Below, piece after piece: positions 8,852-19,258 of a stretch of 64,000 nt of DNA. How positions within the stretch are numbered: the stretch's first letter is position 1; each line of letters opens with the position of its first letter. The stretch lies in the NCBI GenBank assembly GCA_963795775.1, contig CAWCJL010000002.1:620001-684000 (forward strand), written 5' to 3'. The translations under genes and the position numbers were made by a program. This DNA is from CAWCJL01 sp963795775 (GTDB taxonomy: Bacteria; Acidobacteriota; Terriglobia; Terriglobales; Acidobacteriaceae). The notes under the pieces were generated by a model, which did not search any database, had not been told where the DNA came from, and saw only the letters and a program-made list of their open reading frames with translations.

Positions 8852-9985
8852 TCATCTGTGCCGCGGTGGTTGCAGATAGGCGCGCGCGCGCAGACTACCC
8901 TGCCGCCGCCCCACTGCGCATTCCTGATTCGCGCTCACCTCTTCCGGCGCGGCTTGCTCCACCGCGGCACGCCGCAGAATCTTCCGCGCCAGTCCGGTCA
9001 GCGCGATCTCCGTCAATCCGCCGTCCAGCAGCGCCGCGAGCGGATACCAGGCGCGCCGTTCCGCCTGCCTCTTCTCCGCGTCTTTCAATTCCTGTTCGCC
9101 TCGGTACACCCGCACCGTGTAGTTCGTCGTGGTGATCGCGTGCCGCACCGTGGACCACGCCTTCTGCCCGTCGCGTACCGGGGTTCCCGGCAGCTCCCAC
9201 ATGCCCGCCATCAGCGATGCCTCCGCCGCGCGCTGCTCCAGCAGCACCTCCGGCCCGCACGGTCCTTCACGCGTGCACAGCAGGTATGCGATCTCCCTCA
9301 CCTCCATCGGCTTGCGCAGCGCCGGCACATGCTCCCCGCGCGTGCGGCACAGCCCCAGCACCGGGCAATCCAGACATCGTGGTCTGCGCGGCAGGCAGAC
9401 TGTCGCGCCCAGCTCCATCATGGCCTGGTTGTAATCCCCCGCCGCGTCCGGATCCACCAACGCGCCCGCCAGCGCCGCGAGGCGCACGGCAAAGCCCGGC
9501 TCCGCCGCTGACCACCCCGCCACCCGCGCCAGCACCCGCTCCACGTTGCCGTCCACCGCCGCCAAAGGCTCGTCATAGGCAATGCTGGCAATCGCCGCCG
9601 AGGTATACGCGCCGATGCCCGGCAGCTCCCGCAATCCCGCCGCGGTCTCCGGCATCACGCCCGCATGCTCGGCAACCACGCTCTGCGCCGCGCGATGGAG
9701 CATCCGCGCCCGCCGGTAGTATCCCAGCCCGCTCCAGATGGCCAGCACCTCCGGCTCGCTCGCCGCAGCCAGGCTCGCCACGTCCGGAAAGCGCTCCAGG
9801 AACCGCCGGTAGTGCTCCAGCACTGCGCCTACGCGCGTCTGCTGCAGCATGATTTCCGACACCCAGATACGGTAGGGATCGCGCGTTCTCCGCCAGGGCA
9901 GGTCGCGCCGGTGCACGCGATACCAGCGCAGCACCAGGTCGCGGAAACTCTGGATCTCGGCAAGCGAAAGCGGAGCGTCCTGCAC
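8852..9985 (-). CDS. mutY: A/G-specific adenine DNA glycosylase
   Basis: 377 residues. MutY removes adenine mispaired with 8-oxoguanine. Seen are the catalytic glutamate in WVSEIMLQQTRV, the helix-hairpin-helix LPGIGAYTSAAI, the catalytic aspartate in AAVDGNVERVLAR, and a [4Fe-4S] loop with cysteines in CLPRRPRCLDCPVLGLC. The C-terminal NUDIX-like domain, which recognises 8-oxoG, starts near residue 235 with MEVREIAYLL. The stop lies 32 bases upstream of the M28 start, and a lipoprotein gene ends 26 bases before this start, so an operon lipoprotein-mutY-M28 is plausible. Confidence 0.96.
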   Translation of the reverse strand: MQDAPLSLAEIQSFRDLVLRWYRVHRRDLPWRRTRDPYRIWVSEIMLQQTRVGAVLEHYRRFLERFPDVASLAAASEPEVLAIWSGLGYYRRARMLHRAAQSVVAEHAGVMPETAAGLRELPGIGAYTSAAIASIAYDEPLAAVDGNVERVLARVAGWSAAEPGFAVRLAALAGALVDPDAAGDYNQAMMELGATVCLPRRPRCLDCPVLGLCRTRGEHVPALRKPMEVREIAYLLCTREGPCGPEVLLEQRAAEASLMAGMWELPGTPVRDGQKAWSTVRHAITTTNYTVRVYRGEQELKDAEKRQAERRAWYPLAALLDGGLTEIALTGLARKILRRAAVEQAAPEEVSANQECAVGRRQGSLRARAYLQPPRHR

Positions 9986-10011
9986 TCCCCGATTCTAGAA
10001 CCGCCGGCGGC

Positions 10012-10572
10012 TCATTCCTCCGCGCACACTTGGGACCCGCTCGCCCTGGGCGCCTCAGGCGGGGCAGATACCAGGTCCTCCACCGTCAGCAGATACCCGC
10101 CCCCCTCGCCGCTGTTCCCGCTCGGCGGCTGCTGCCACACCGCCACCGCATGGAGATTCTGCAGGCAGTCTGCGACGCTTGCGGCGTTCCGGTCCCGTGA
10201 CACCACCCGCTCCCGTCCCTTCACCTGCAGCGCATACACCAGCGTCATATCGTTCACATTCGACTTCACGGTAACACCGGTCAGCAGCGCCGTTTGCACG
10301 CCCAGTCCCTTCAGCCATGGCACGATCTCGTGCCGGTCCAACACCCGGCTCCCCGTCCGCCAAACCACATTGGGCGCCAGCAGCGCATTCACCTCGGTCC
10401 ACTTGCCCGCCTCGACGTCTTTCCAGAAGATCCGCTGCGTCTGCTCCGCGCTCGTGGTCGTGGCCAATGTCGGGTTTTTGTGCTCGGGATAAATCGTGCA
10501 CCCGGCCAGCAGTATCGCAGCCCATGCACCTGCGCCCACCAGGGCCGCCGCCCGCATTCTGAGTGTTGGCAT
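10012..10572 (-). CDS. Lipoprotein with NTF2/SnoaL-like domain
   Basis: 186 residues from the ATG at 10572, which gives a lipoprotein signal peptide ending LLAGC, with the cysteine as lipidation site. The frame remains open upstream to about 10857, but that part is antisense to treZ and Arg-rich. The mature part (TQRIFWKDVEAGKWTEVNAL, then VVWRTGSRVLDRHEIVPWL) resembles an NTF2/SnoaL-type cone fold, a scaffold often used for small-ligand binding. Function is unknown. It lies 26 bases upstream of mutY on the same strand. Confidence 0.6.
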   Translation of the reverse strand: MPTLRMRAAALVGAGAWAAILLAGCTIYPEHKNPTLATTTSAEQTQRIFWKDVEAGKWTEVNALLAPNVVWRTGSRVLDRHEIVPWLKGLGVQTALLTGVTVKSNVNDMTLVYALQVKGRERVVSRDRNAASVADCLQNLHAVAVWQQPPSGNSGEGGGYLLTVEDLVSAPPEAPRASGSQVCAEE

Positions 10573-10650
10573 GTCGCGTTTGGATGCCAGCCGCCCCGCT
10601 CCCGTCGCAACCGCGTCCACGGGCTTCCCCGGCAGCCCCCAGACTTTCCC

Positions 10651-10688
10651 TGCGCTCTCCGTGTTCTCTGTGGTGAATCGCCTTCGCA
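10651..10688. repeat. Family-C repeat (CTCTGTGGTGAATCGCCTTCGC)-like block
   Basis: A block containing GTGTTCTCTGTGGTGAATC and then GCCTTCGC sits between the lipoprotein and treZ. A near-identical block occurs at 46645-46678, also between genes. Similar CTCTGTGGTGAA blocks are familiar as dispersed intergenic sequence in several soil bacteria. Confidence 0.5.
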
Positions 10689-10774
10689 ATCGCTCAAGCT
10701 TCCGCCCCCACCTTGGCGCGAAATGACCAGCCAGCCCTTTGCCGCATCTCAGCATCAGGAGATCGAAAACAAAC

Positions 10775-12845
10775 ATGCCGCCTTCGGCTTCTCGTACCGG
10801 CCAAGAGGCCATAGCCTCCCTTTCCTCCACCCAGCTTCCCATCGGAGCCGTGCCCACCCCGGACGGCGTTCACTTCCGCCTCTGGGCTCCCGCAGCCCGC
10901 ACCGTGGACGTCGTCTTCCCCAGTCGCGGTATCCGCCGTCGCCTCCAGGCAGAAGACGAGGGCTACTTCTCCGGCCTTCTCACCGACACCCACCCCGGCG
11001 ACCTCTACAAGTTCAGCCTCGACGGTGGCGAGCCCTGGCCTGACCCCACCTCTCGCTTCCAACCTCAAGGCCCCCACGGCGACTCGGAGATCATCGATCC
11101 CGCCGCCTACCACTGGAGCGCCTTCGAAGCCGCATGGCCCGGCGTCTCCATCGATCACCAGGTCCTCTACGAGTTCCATATCGGCACCTTCACCCCGGAA
11201 GGCACATTCCTCTCCTCCATCCGCGAATTCCCCCGTCTTCGCGACCTCGGCATTACCCTGCTCGAGTGCATGCCCCTGGCGGAGTTCGCCGGCAAGGTGG
11301 GCTGGGGCTACGACGGTGTGGACCTTTTTGCTCCCTATCACCGCTACGGCCGCCCCGACGACCTCCGTCGCATGATCGACGCCGCCCACCAGCACGGCCT
11401 CGGCATCATCCTCGACGTCGTCTATAACCACCTCGGCCCTGACGGCAACTACCTCGCCAAGTACTCGCCCGACTACTTCTCCCGCAAGAACACCGAGTGG
11501 GGTGAGGCCATCAACTTTGACGGCCCGCATAGCGGCGCCGGTCCGCGAATTCTTCCTCGGTAACGTCACCCACTGGATTGCCAACTACCACTTCGACGGC
11601 CTCCGCCTTGACGCCACCCAGTCGATCCACGACGACGGCAGCCACGGCGAGCATATTCTTGGTGCAATCGCCCGCACTGTCCGGTCTGCTGCCGGAGGCC
11701 GCGCCACCGTGGTGCTGGCCGAAAACGAGCCCCAGGACTGCTGCCTGATCTGCCCCGTGGAGGAGGGCGGCTACGGTCTTGACGCCGTCTGGAACGATGA
11801 CTTCCACCACAGCGCGGTCGTTGCCCTCACTGGCCGCCGCGAAGCCTACTTCTCCGACCACCTCGGCCGCCCGCAGGAGTTCATCTCCGCCGCCAAGTAC
11901 GGCTACCTCTTTCAGGGCCAGTTCTATAGCTGGCAGAATCAGCCACGCGGCACCTCCGCCCTCGGCATCCCGCCCAGGTCATTCGTCACCTTTATCGAGA
12001 ACCACGACCAGGTCGCCAACCTCGGCCGCTCGCAGCGCCTTCGCTCGCTCAGCAGCCCCGCTCGCTACCGCGCCATGACCGCGCTCTGGCTGCTCAGCCC
12101 CGGCACCCCCATGTTTTTCCAGGGCCAGGAATACGGCTCTGAGGCCCCCTTCCACTACTTCGCCGGCCACACCGGGGAGCTGGCCAGGGCCGTCAGCCGA
12201 GGCCGCGCCGATTTCCTGCTGCAATTCGGCAGCCTCGATACCGAGGAAATGCGCCGCTGCTACGCCGACCCGGAGAAGCCCGAAACCTTCGCCCGTTCCC
12301 GTCTCGATCCCGCGGAGCAGACCCGACATCCAGAGATCGTCGCCCTGCACCGCGACCTGCTCACCCTCCGCCGCACCGATCCCGTGCTTTCCCGCCAGGA
12401 GTACGGTCTCATTGACGGGGCTGTCCTCGGTGATACCGCCTTTGTCCTCCGCTATCTCACCGGCAAAGCAGACGAGCAGGACCGCTTACTGGTGGTGAAC
12501 CTCGGCACCGGCGTCGACCTGCCCCACGCCCCGGAACCGCTGCTCGCACCGCCCGCCGGTACCGAATGGCGCGTCCTATGGTCCAGCGAGTGGCCGGTCT
12601 ACGGCGGCAACGGCTCCTCCGCTCCCGACCGCTTCGGCGCGTGGCGCATCCCCGGGGAATGTACTCAGTTGCTCGCCGCCTTCCCCGCCAGCGAGCCGCA
12701 CAAACCCGCTCCGCCCAAAACCGGCGTTCGGGAACTGCCGGAAGCTGGCAAAGACGAGCTGGCCCCCAGCGCACTGACGCACAAAGCCCCTGGGCAAAAC
12801 GGCGCCAGAACCACCCCCCATCGCAAAGGGGGCGGAGAGGCTTGA
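10775..12845 (+). CDS. treZ: Malto-oligosyltrehalose trehalohydrolase, one frameshift
   Basis: TreZ releases trehalose from maltooligosyl-trehalose. The ATG at 10775 has AGGAG about 13 bases upstream. The order of domains is a carbohydrate-binding N-terminus (GVHFRLWAPAARTVDVVF), the GH13 barrel with YEFHIGTFTPEG, VVYNHLGPDGNY, the nucleophile region GLRLDATQSI, the acid/base region VLAENEPQD and FIENHDQVANLG, and a C-terminal sandwich. The reading frame breaks near 11540: one extra G in AGCGGCGCC separates FDGPHS from APVREFFLG. With that base removed the product is about 689 residues, longer than the usual 560-620 because of a Pro/Lys-rich tail. It could be an assembly error. The debranching enzyme gene follows. 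Confidence 0.88.
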
Positions 12846-13030
12846 CCCTGGATTTCGCCAGCGGCCATCCCGAACCGCTGCCCGGGAGGACCGCCGTTAA
12901 TGCTCTGCTCCAACCCATCCGCGCATCACGGGTTCTCATTGCTCAGTGGGGTTTGTCTCCGGCTGCATTCTTGCTTCGGCTCCCGGCCCTTGTTCCCGCG
13001 ATTATTCCTGCTCAACCCTGAAGGAGACAC

Positions 13031-15085
13031 ATGGAGATCTTCCGCGCGCCCAGGCTCGAACGGCATGTGAAAGTAGACCAGACCGCGAGTGAGCTCGACC
13101 GCGAATGGCTCGTCACCAACGGCCTCGGTGGCTACGCGTCCGGCACCATCGCCGGCATCAACACCCGCCGCTTCCACGGCTGGCTCATCGCCGCCCTGCC
13201 CGCGCCGCACGGCCGCATGATGATGCTCAACCAGATCGAGGAAACCGTCTGCCTGGACGGCCAGACCTACCAGCTCACTGCCGACAACCTGAGCCGCGCC
13301 ACCCAGACCGACACCGTCAGCCCCTTTCTCAAAAAGTTCCGGCTGGAAAACGGCCTGCCCGTCTTCACCTATGAAACCGACGCCTTCACGCTCGAAAAAC
13401 GCGTCTGCATGGTCCACCGGCAGAACACCACCTACATCTCTTACCACTTGCTCAAGGGCAAGCAGGCGCAACTCGCGCTCCGTCCCGGCATCCACGTCCG
13501 TCCGCATGAAGGCTCACTCGGCGGCCCGCGCCACGAGGACTACCGCTTCAGCGCCGTTCACCAGGGGTATGAGCTCTCTGTCGCCCCCGACCTGCCCCCG
13601 CTCCGCCTCGCCTGGCTGGGCGACGGCACCTCCTTCCGCCTTGCCCTCGAACAGCTCACCGAACTGCGCTATCGCATCGAGCAAAGCCGCGGCTACGATT
13701 GGCAAGGCAATCTATGGAGCCCCGGCGCCTTTTCCGTCCAGCTCACGGAAGGCTGCAGCGCCTCCCTGGTCGCCTCCACCGAGCACTGGGACCACGTCAC
13801 CGCGCTCAGCCCCGAAGCTGCGTTCGATTCCGAGGCGGAGCGCCGCCGCCGTCTGCTGCGCGGCGCTCCCCCGGAAGCCCGCTCCGGCATCGCCGCCCAG
13901 CTTGTCTTCGCTGCCGACCAGTTCCTCTTCACCCCGGTCGGCCGCACCGGCGATACCGTCCAGGCCCACGCCATCGGCGACGAAGTCCGCTCCGTGATCG
14001 CCGGCTACCACTGGTTCACTGACTGGGGCCGCGACTCCATGATTTCGCTCGAAGGCCTCACCCTCTCCACCGGCCGCATCCGCGAAGCCGAATACATCCT
14101 TCGCTCCTTTGCCAAGTACATCCACGACGGCCTCATCCCCAACATGTTCCCCGAAGGTAAGACCTCCGGCCTGTACCACACGGCCGACGCCAGCCTCTGG
14201 TTCTTCCACGCCGCCAATCGCTACATCGAGACCACCGGCGATACCGAAACCCTGGAAGTCCTGCTTCCCCGCCTGCTCGATATCATCGACCACCACCAGA
14301 AAGGCACCGACTTCGGCATCGGCGTCGATCCCGCCGATGGCCTCCTTCGCGAAGGAGCGGAAGGCTACCAGCTCACTTGGATGGACGCCAAGGTGGACGG
14401 ATGGGTCGTTACCCCCCGCCGCGGCAAACCGGTCGAGATCAATGCCCTCTGGTACAACGCCTTGTGCGTCACGGCCAGTTGGCTGGAGAAGGTCGGCGAC
14501 ACCACTCGCGCCTCCCGCCTCAGCGAAGCTGCCTCGCGGGTCCGCAAAAGCTTCAACGAGCGCTTCTGGAACCCCGAGCGCGGCTACTGCTTCGACGTCG
14601 TCGATGCCGAGGGCGGCGGCAACGACCCCGCCCTGCGTCCCAACCAGGTCTTCGCCATCTCCCTGCCCCACGCCGTGCTCGCGGAGGACAAGTGGGAACC
14701 CGTGCTCAACGTCGTTCGCGATCAACTGCTCACCCCGGTCGGCCTCCGCTCCCTCGGCCCCCATGAGCCCGACTTCAAGCCCCGGTATGACGGCGACCTC
14801 CGCGCCCGCGACGCCGCTTACCACCAAGGCACCGTCTGGGGCTGGCTCATCGGCCCCTATTTCGACGCCTGGCTCAAAACCCATCCCGGTGACTGGAAGA
14901 CCGCGCGCCAACTCCTGGCCGGCTTTGACCCGGAGATGAGCGAGGCCGGTATCGGCACGATCAGCGAGATCTTCGACGCCGAGCCCCCTTACACCCCGCG
15001 CGGCTGCATCGCGCAAGCCTGGAGTGTTGCCGAAGTCCTGCGCTGCACACTCGAGCTCCGCTGCGGCGAACGCGGCGGCGAATAA
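13031..15085 (+). CDS. Glycogen debranching enzyme, GH133 amylo-alpha-1,6-glucosidase type
   Basis: 684 residues. The N-terminal domain (EWLVTNGLGGYASGTIAGINTRR) and the alpha/alpha-barrel hallmark WFTDWGRDSMISLEGL mark the bacterial and archaeal debranching enzyme family that trims alpha-1,6 branches from glycogen. Later motifs include NMFPEG, DASLWFFHAANRY, and YHQGTVWGWLIGPY near the end. GGAGA sits 6 bases before the ATG. It follows treZ by 185 bases and ends at a strong terminator, so the two probably form one glycogen/trehalose unit. No treY or treS is seen here. Confidence 0.92.
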   Translation: MEIFRAPRLERHVKVDQTASELDREWLVTNGLGGYASGTIAGINTRRFHGWLIAALPAPHGRMMMLNQIEETVCLDGQTYQLTADNLSRATQTDTVSPFLKKFRLENGLPVFTYETDAFTLEKRVCMVHRQNTTYISYHLLKGKQAQLALRPGIHVRPHEGSLGGPRHEDYRFSAVHQGYELSVAPDLPPLRLAWLGDGTSFRLALEQLTELRYRIEQSRGYDWQGNLWSPGAFSVQLTEGCSASLVASTEHWDHVTALSPEAAFDSEAERRRRLLRGAPPEARSGIAAQLVFAADQFLFTPVGRTGDTVQAHAIGDEVRSVIAGYHWFTDWGRDSMISLEGLTLSTGRIREAEYILRSFAKYIHDGLIPNMFPEGKTSGLYHTADASLWFFHAANRYIETTGDTETLEVLLPRLLDIIDHHQKGTDFGIGVDPADGLLREGAEGYQLTWMDAKVDGWVVTPRRGKPVEINALWYNALCVTASWLEKVGDTTRASRLSEAASRVRKSFNERFWNPERGYCFDVVDAEGGGNDPALRPNQVFAISLPHAVLAEDKWEPVLNVVRDQLLTPVGLRSLGPHEPDFKPRYDGDLRARDAAYHQGTVWGWLIGPYFDAWLKTHPGDWKTARQLLAGFDPEMSEAGIGTISEIFDAEPPYTPRGCIAQAWSVAEVLRCTLELRCGERGGE

Positions 15086-15096
15086 GCGCTCACAAG

Positions 15097-15130
15097 CGCG
15101 CCGGCCTCCGCCACGCCGGCGCGTTTTGAA
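15097..15130 (+). terminator. Intrinsic terminator after the debranching enzyme gene
   Basis: A 9-base perfect stem, CGCGCCGGC pairing with GCCGGCGCG around a 9-base loop, is followed directly by TTTTGAAAAATTTT. It lies 11 bases after the stop of the debranching enzyme gene. Confidence 0.8.
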
Positions 15131-15240
15131 AAATTTTCCTCCTCACATCCATTGGCGTGAGATGGCGCGAGATTTTTGCCCCGCTGCAAAGTACGCTTTG
15201 TTAGCAATTCTCATTAACAGAAAAGGGCAACGGCCTCTCC

Positions 15241-15621
15241 ATGGCGGACTCCAAACGCATCCTGGTCGTGGATGATGAACGGCTCATCGCCGACACTCTG
15301 GTGCTCATCATGCGGCTTCACGGCTTCGAGGCCCTCGCGTGCTACGACGGACGTCAGGCGATCGCGCACGCCGCGTCCTTCCGCCCCGACCTCCTCATCT
15401 CCGACTACGAGCTTCCCGCCAGCAACGGCATCGACATCGCCGTCGCCATCACCGCATCGCACCCTTCCTGCCTGGTCGTCTTCCTCTCCGCCCTTCCGGC
15501 TTTTGTCGTCAGCCAGAAAGACGGCACGGTGCCGGACGGATTCGCCTACCGGTGGATCACCAAACCGGTCAGCCCGGGCGTACTGCTCGACCAGGTCCAG
15601 CGCACCCTTCACCCACAATAG
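15241..15621 (+). CDS. Single-domain response regulator (receiver only)
   Basis: 126 residues, exactly one receiver domain with no output domain. The acidic pair is in ILVVDDERL (D11, D12), the phosphoryl-accepting aspartate in LLISDYELP (about D55), the conserved Ser in VFLSALPAF and the lysine in WITKPVSP. Such stand-alone receivers pass phosphate or act by protein contact. It precedes a chemotaxis-like cheB/cheR pair by about 140 bases, so it may belong to that signalling unit, but no kinase gene is visible. The ribosome-binding site is weak. Confidence 0.9.
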   Translation: MADSKRILVVDDERLIADTLVLIMRLHGFEALACYDGRQAIAHAASFRPDLLISDYELPASNGIDIAVAITASHPSCLVVFLSALPAFVVSQKDGTVPDGFAYRWITKPVSPGVLLDQVQRTLHPQ

Positions 15622-15760
15622 GTTTGCGCCCCACTGTTGCCGGCAGCCTTCCGTTCTCTCGCCTTCCCCACCGGAATCGTCACCGCACCAGCGTCATAGA
15701 TGCGTCTGGACATCCGCTGTATAAAGGCGTATCCCTAGCCCTAGTACCAAGCGAAAGAAC

Positions 15761-16782
15761 ATGACAGACAACGGACAGTCGCACGGGCCCGCACGTATCC
15801 TCGCCATAGGTGCATCCGCCGGAGGTATCCAGGCGGTTCTTTCCATCCTCAATGCGCTTCCGGAGAGCTTTCCCGCTCCCATCCTGATCGTGATTCACAC
15901 CAGCGCGGAGAGCCCGGGACTGCTTCCCAATATCCTGCGTCGCCGCTCGCGCCTGAAGGTCCTTGCCGCCTCACAGGATCTTCGCGTGGAACCCGGCACG
16001 GCCTATGTCGCCTGCCCCGGACGGCACATGCTGGTGCACAACGGCCGTCTCCAGGTCACCACCGGGCCGTTTGAAAACCGCAACCGTCCCGCCATCGACC
16101 CCACCTTTCGCAGCGTCGCCGTCGAATACGGCCCGGCGCTATCGGCGTGGTCCTTACCGGGTACCTCGACGACGGCACCGCCGGGCTCGCCACCATCAAG
16201 CGCCACGGCGGCACGGCCGTCGTGCAGGACCCGGATGACGCCGAGGTGCCCAGCATGCCGCGCAGCGCCATCGCCAACGTCAACGTGGACGCAGTCGTCT
16301 CGCTGGCCCGCATGCCCGATGTCCTCGTTTCCTACGTGCGCCAGAGCCTGTCTGCTCGGGAGCCCTCCACCCCGTTCGCGCTGCAGCAGGAGCCTTCTAT
16401 GGAACCAAATCAGCCGGTACCGTCGGTCTACACGTGCCCGGAATGCCATGGAACGCTCTGGGAGGTCCAGGAAGGCCATCTCCTGCGCTTTGAATGCCGC
16501 GTCGGCCATGCCTACAGCCAGGACAGCATGGTGGAGGACCAGGGCGAGGCCACCGAGCGCGCCCTCTGGGCCGCCCTCCGCTCCCTCGAAGAAAGCGGCC
16601 AGCTTCTTCGCCGCCTGCTCCGGCGCTCCGAGCAGATGGGGCAAACCCTCGCCATCGAGCGCTTTGAGCAGCGCGCGCAGGAAACCGAACAGCACGCGGC
16701 GACCCTCCGCCGCATCCTCGGCCACGTCGAACCTGTAGTGCCTGCTCACACCGCCAGCGGGACGCGCACCTCCGGAGTGTAA
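15761..16782 (+). CDS. cheB: CheB-type methylesterase with C-terminal zinc ribbon, one frameshift
   Basis: The CheB catalytic domain lacks a receiver. The serine is in AIGASAGGIQA, a histidine in VIHTSAESPG, and the aspartate in VVLTGYLDDGT, which together make the esterase triad that demethylates or deamidates chemoreceptor glutamates. The frame changes near 16140, between VEYGP and GVVLTGYL, by a one-base indel in a GC-rich run. After the catalytic domain comes a tail with CPECHGTLWEV and FECRVGHAYS, a CxxC...C...H metal-binding module, then helices. CheB proteins with this ribbon are common in soil bacteria and are often fused to CheR. Here cheR is the next gene. Confidence 0.8.
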
Positions 16783-16845
16783 TGTGTTTCGCATCTCTCC
16801 CCCCCCCGTTGCGGAACGTCTCGTTGAGTGGAAGAATGCGCTTCC

Positions 16846-18748
16846 ATGCCTCCTTTGACCCTCACGGAATTCGTCGCTGATCTCTTCCGGGAGCGTGCGC
16901 TGGACTTCCGTGGCTACAAGCCCGCCAGCCTCGAACGGCGGGTGCGCCGCCGTTACGAGCAGCTCGGCTTTAAGCGACTTCTCCGAGTACTGGGCCCACA
17001 TCCAGTCCGACCCAGACGAGGTGCCGGCCCTTCTCAACGCTGTTCTCATCAACGTCACCGACTTTTTCCGCGACCCCCAGGCGTGGGAGTATCTGCGCTC
17101 GGACGTCCTCCCCCGCAGCTTCGCAGAGCTGCGCCCCAGCCATGGCTTCCGCGCCTGGAGCGCCGGATGCTCCAACGGCGCCGAGCCTTATTCGCTCGCT
17201 ATCAGCCTGGCGGAGCAGCTCGGCCCCCGCCTGACGGATTTCAACATCAAAATCTATGCCACTGATATGGACGAGGAAGCACTCTCGGCTGCCCGACTTG
17301 GTACCTACGGCGCCCGTGCGCTTCGCCGCCTCTCCCGCGGGTTGCGTGAAGCCTACTTCACCAACCTGGGCAACGGCCAGTACCGGATCAGTCGCGAGAT
17401 CCGCCGCCTCGTCATCTTCGGCCGCAGCAATCTCATTACCCAGGCGCCGATTTCTCACTGCAACATCGTCTTGTGCCGTAATCTACTCATCTACCTCGAT
17501 CAGGACACCCAGCGGCAGATCCTGCGCAAGTTCCACTACGCTCTCAATCCCCTCGGCATCCTCTTCCTGGGCAAATCGGAATCGCGTCTCAACGAATCCA
17601 CACTGTTTCGCCCTCTGCACCCCCGGTGGCGTATTTTTCAGAAACTCGACACCCGGACCCCTCGTCCTAAGGATGAACCCACGATGAACACAACAGAGAA
17701 CGTGTCTCAGCCGGACGGCAGCCTCGAAACCAAAGCACAGCAGGAACTCCGGACTCTCCGCCTCCAGCAGCAGTACCTGCTGGAAAGCCTGGGTCCCGGG
17801 GTGCTGATTCTCGACGCCAACCACGTCGTCAGCGGCGGTAACGAGAACATTCAGTCCGTCTTCGGCGTTCCCCTTTCCGGCCTCAGGGGGCGCCGCTTGC
17901 AGAGCACCGATCTCGCCCAGGTCTGTCCCGCGGTTCTCCACCAGCTCAACCAGGGGCAGGGTACGGAGCGGTTCGAGTGCCGCATCGTGGTCAACGGCGA
18001 GGAGAAATTTCTGGGCATCACCATCCGCCCCATCCTCACCGAGGATGGCGCCCGCACCGGCACCCTCCTCTACGTCGAAGACCAGACCCCGCACAAGCGT
18101 CTCCAGCGCGCAGTCCAGCAGCTCGAAGAGACCAGCGAAGAACTGCAGTCCGCCAACGAAGAACTCGAAACCGCCAACGAGGAACTGCAGTCCACCAACG
18201 AAGAACTGGAAACCACCAACGAGGAACTCCAGTCCACAAACGAGGAGCTGGAAACCACCAACGAAGAACTCCAGTCCGTGAATGAAGAGCTGGAGAACAT
18301 GAACGACGAGCTCGAATCGCGCACCGGCGAGCTCAATGCCCTGGCCGAACGCTACGCCCAGACCCTGCACCGGATGCCCTGGCCCATCATGCTGGTGGAC
18401 AAGGAAGAGCGCGTGCAGATCTGGAACAGCGCTGCCCAGGAGATGCTCGGCTTCCCCGGCGACTCCGCCGTCGGCATCAAGCTCGACCAGCTCCCCATCC
18501 TGCCCACCGCCCTCAGCAGCCTGCTACGCCGTTCACGCCTCGCCGTGGTCAACCAGAAGCGCTACATTCTCCATGCAAAATCCGTCTCCTCCACCGAGCA
18601 CCCGCAGCTCTATGACATTCACTTCACCCCTATCATGCAGGGCGGCAACCGGCCTGAAGGAGTGCTGATCATGTTCGGTCCGGCCAAAGCAGATGAGACC
18701 GCGCGCAAGGCATCGCTGAAACTGGTTGACAACAAGAGGTACAATTAG
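16846..18748 (+). CDS. cheR: CheR methyltransferase fused to coiled coil and PAS domains, one frameshift
   Basis: About 633 residues once a one-base shift near 16970 is corrected; removing one T from GGCTTTAAGC joins YEQLG to LSDFSEYW. The N-terminal helical domain is followed by the SAM-binding domain (AWSAGCSNGAEPYSLA, then KIYATDMDEEAL, then ISHCNIVLCRNLLIYLD). CheR methylates receptor glutamates. A PAS-like domain lies at about residues 300-410. Then comes a striking coil of alternating EELQS and EELET units with N at fixed spacing (bases 18130-18330). A second PAS-like domain follows (AERYAQTLHRMPWPIMLVDK). This layout is that of CheB-CheR-PAS hybrids, here with CheB on a separate gene. 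Confidence 0.85.
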
Positions 18749-18835
18749 CGATCAAAGGCGTCCGTCGCATTGTTTGCGACGAATATTTATTCACGCTTTC
18801 CACCCACGGCTCATTTTTGTCATCAAATAGACGGT

Positions 18836-19258
18836 ATGCCAGGACCACCACACCAACCCGCTATCTTGAGTTCATGGAAAGAGATTGCCAATTTCTTTGG
18901 CAAGGGAGTGCGCACCGTACAGCGGTGGGAACGCACACTCGGTCTCCCCATCTACCGCCCGGAAGGGGCCTCGCACAACATCGTCTTCGCCCGTACCACC
19001 GATCTCCAGCACTGGCTTGACCGCGGCAAGGTCAAGGGTCCGGAACACGACCTCATCCTCGATCACAAGCGCAACAGCGAGCGCATGCGTCACCTGCTGA
19101 CCGCCCTGCACCTGAACGCCCAGCGCCTGCAAGAGAACGCGGCGTCCTCCCGCGAAACCTATACCCGCATCCTCGAACGGCGCGCCCGCGTCCGCACCAA
19201 CGCAACCGCCCGCGCTCCCCTCCCCCCCCCCCCGCAACCCACTCGCGTCGCCTCCTAG
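18836..19258 (+). CDS. Small HTH DNA-binding protein
   Basis: 140 residues from the ATG at 18836. The N-terminal half, LSSWKEIANFFGKGVRTVQR then WERTLGLPIYRP, is a MerR-like helix-turn-helix of the kind found at the start of many acidobacterial regulators. The rest is helical and ends in a Pro-rich tail encoded by a run of twelve C, so the exact tail is uncertain. There is no TPR or kinase output region, unlike most relatives. It lies 87 bases after cheR and might regulate that block. Confidence 0.7.
   Translation: MPGPPHQPAILSSWKEIANFFGKGVRTVQRWERTLGLPIYRPEGASHNIVFARTTDLQHWLDRGKVKGPEHDLILDHKRNSERMRHLLTALHLNAQRLQENAASSRETYTRILERRARVRTNATARAPLPPPPQPTRVAS

Noticed and set aside
13712..15016. 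A 434-codon antisense open frame within the debranching enzyme gene
   Set aside because: Same GC-driven shadow effect; composition is Gly/Val/Ala/Asp with no motif, and the sense gene is conserved.
18130..18330. A CRISPR-like or minisatellite array
   Set aside because: The repeat is in frame and encodes a heptad coiled coil between CheR and PAS; there are no unique spacers.
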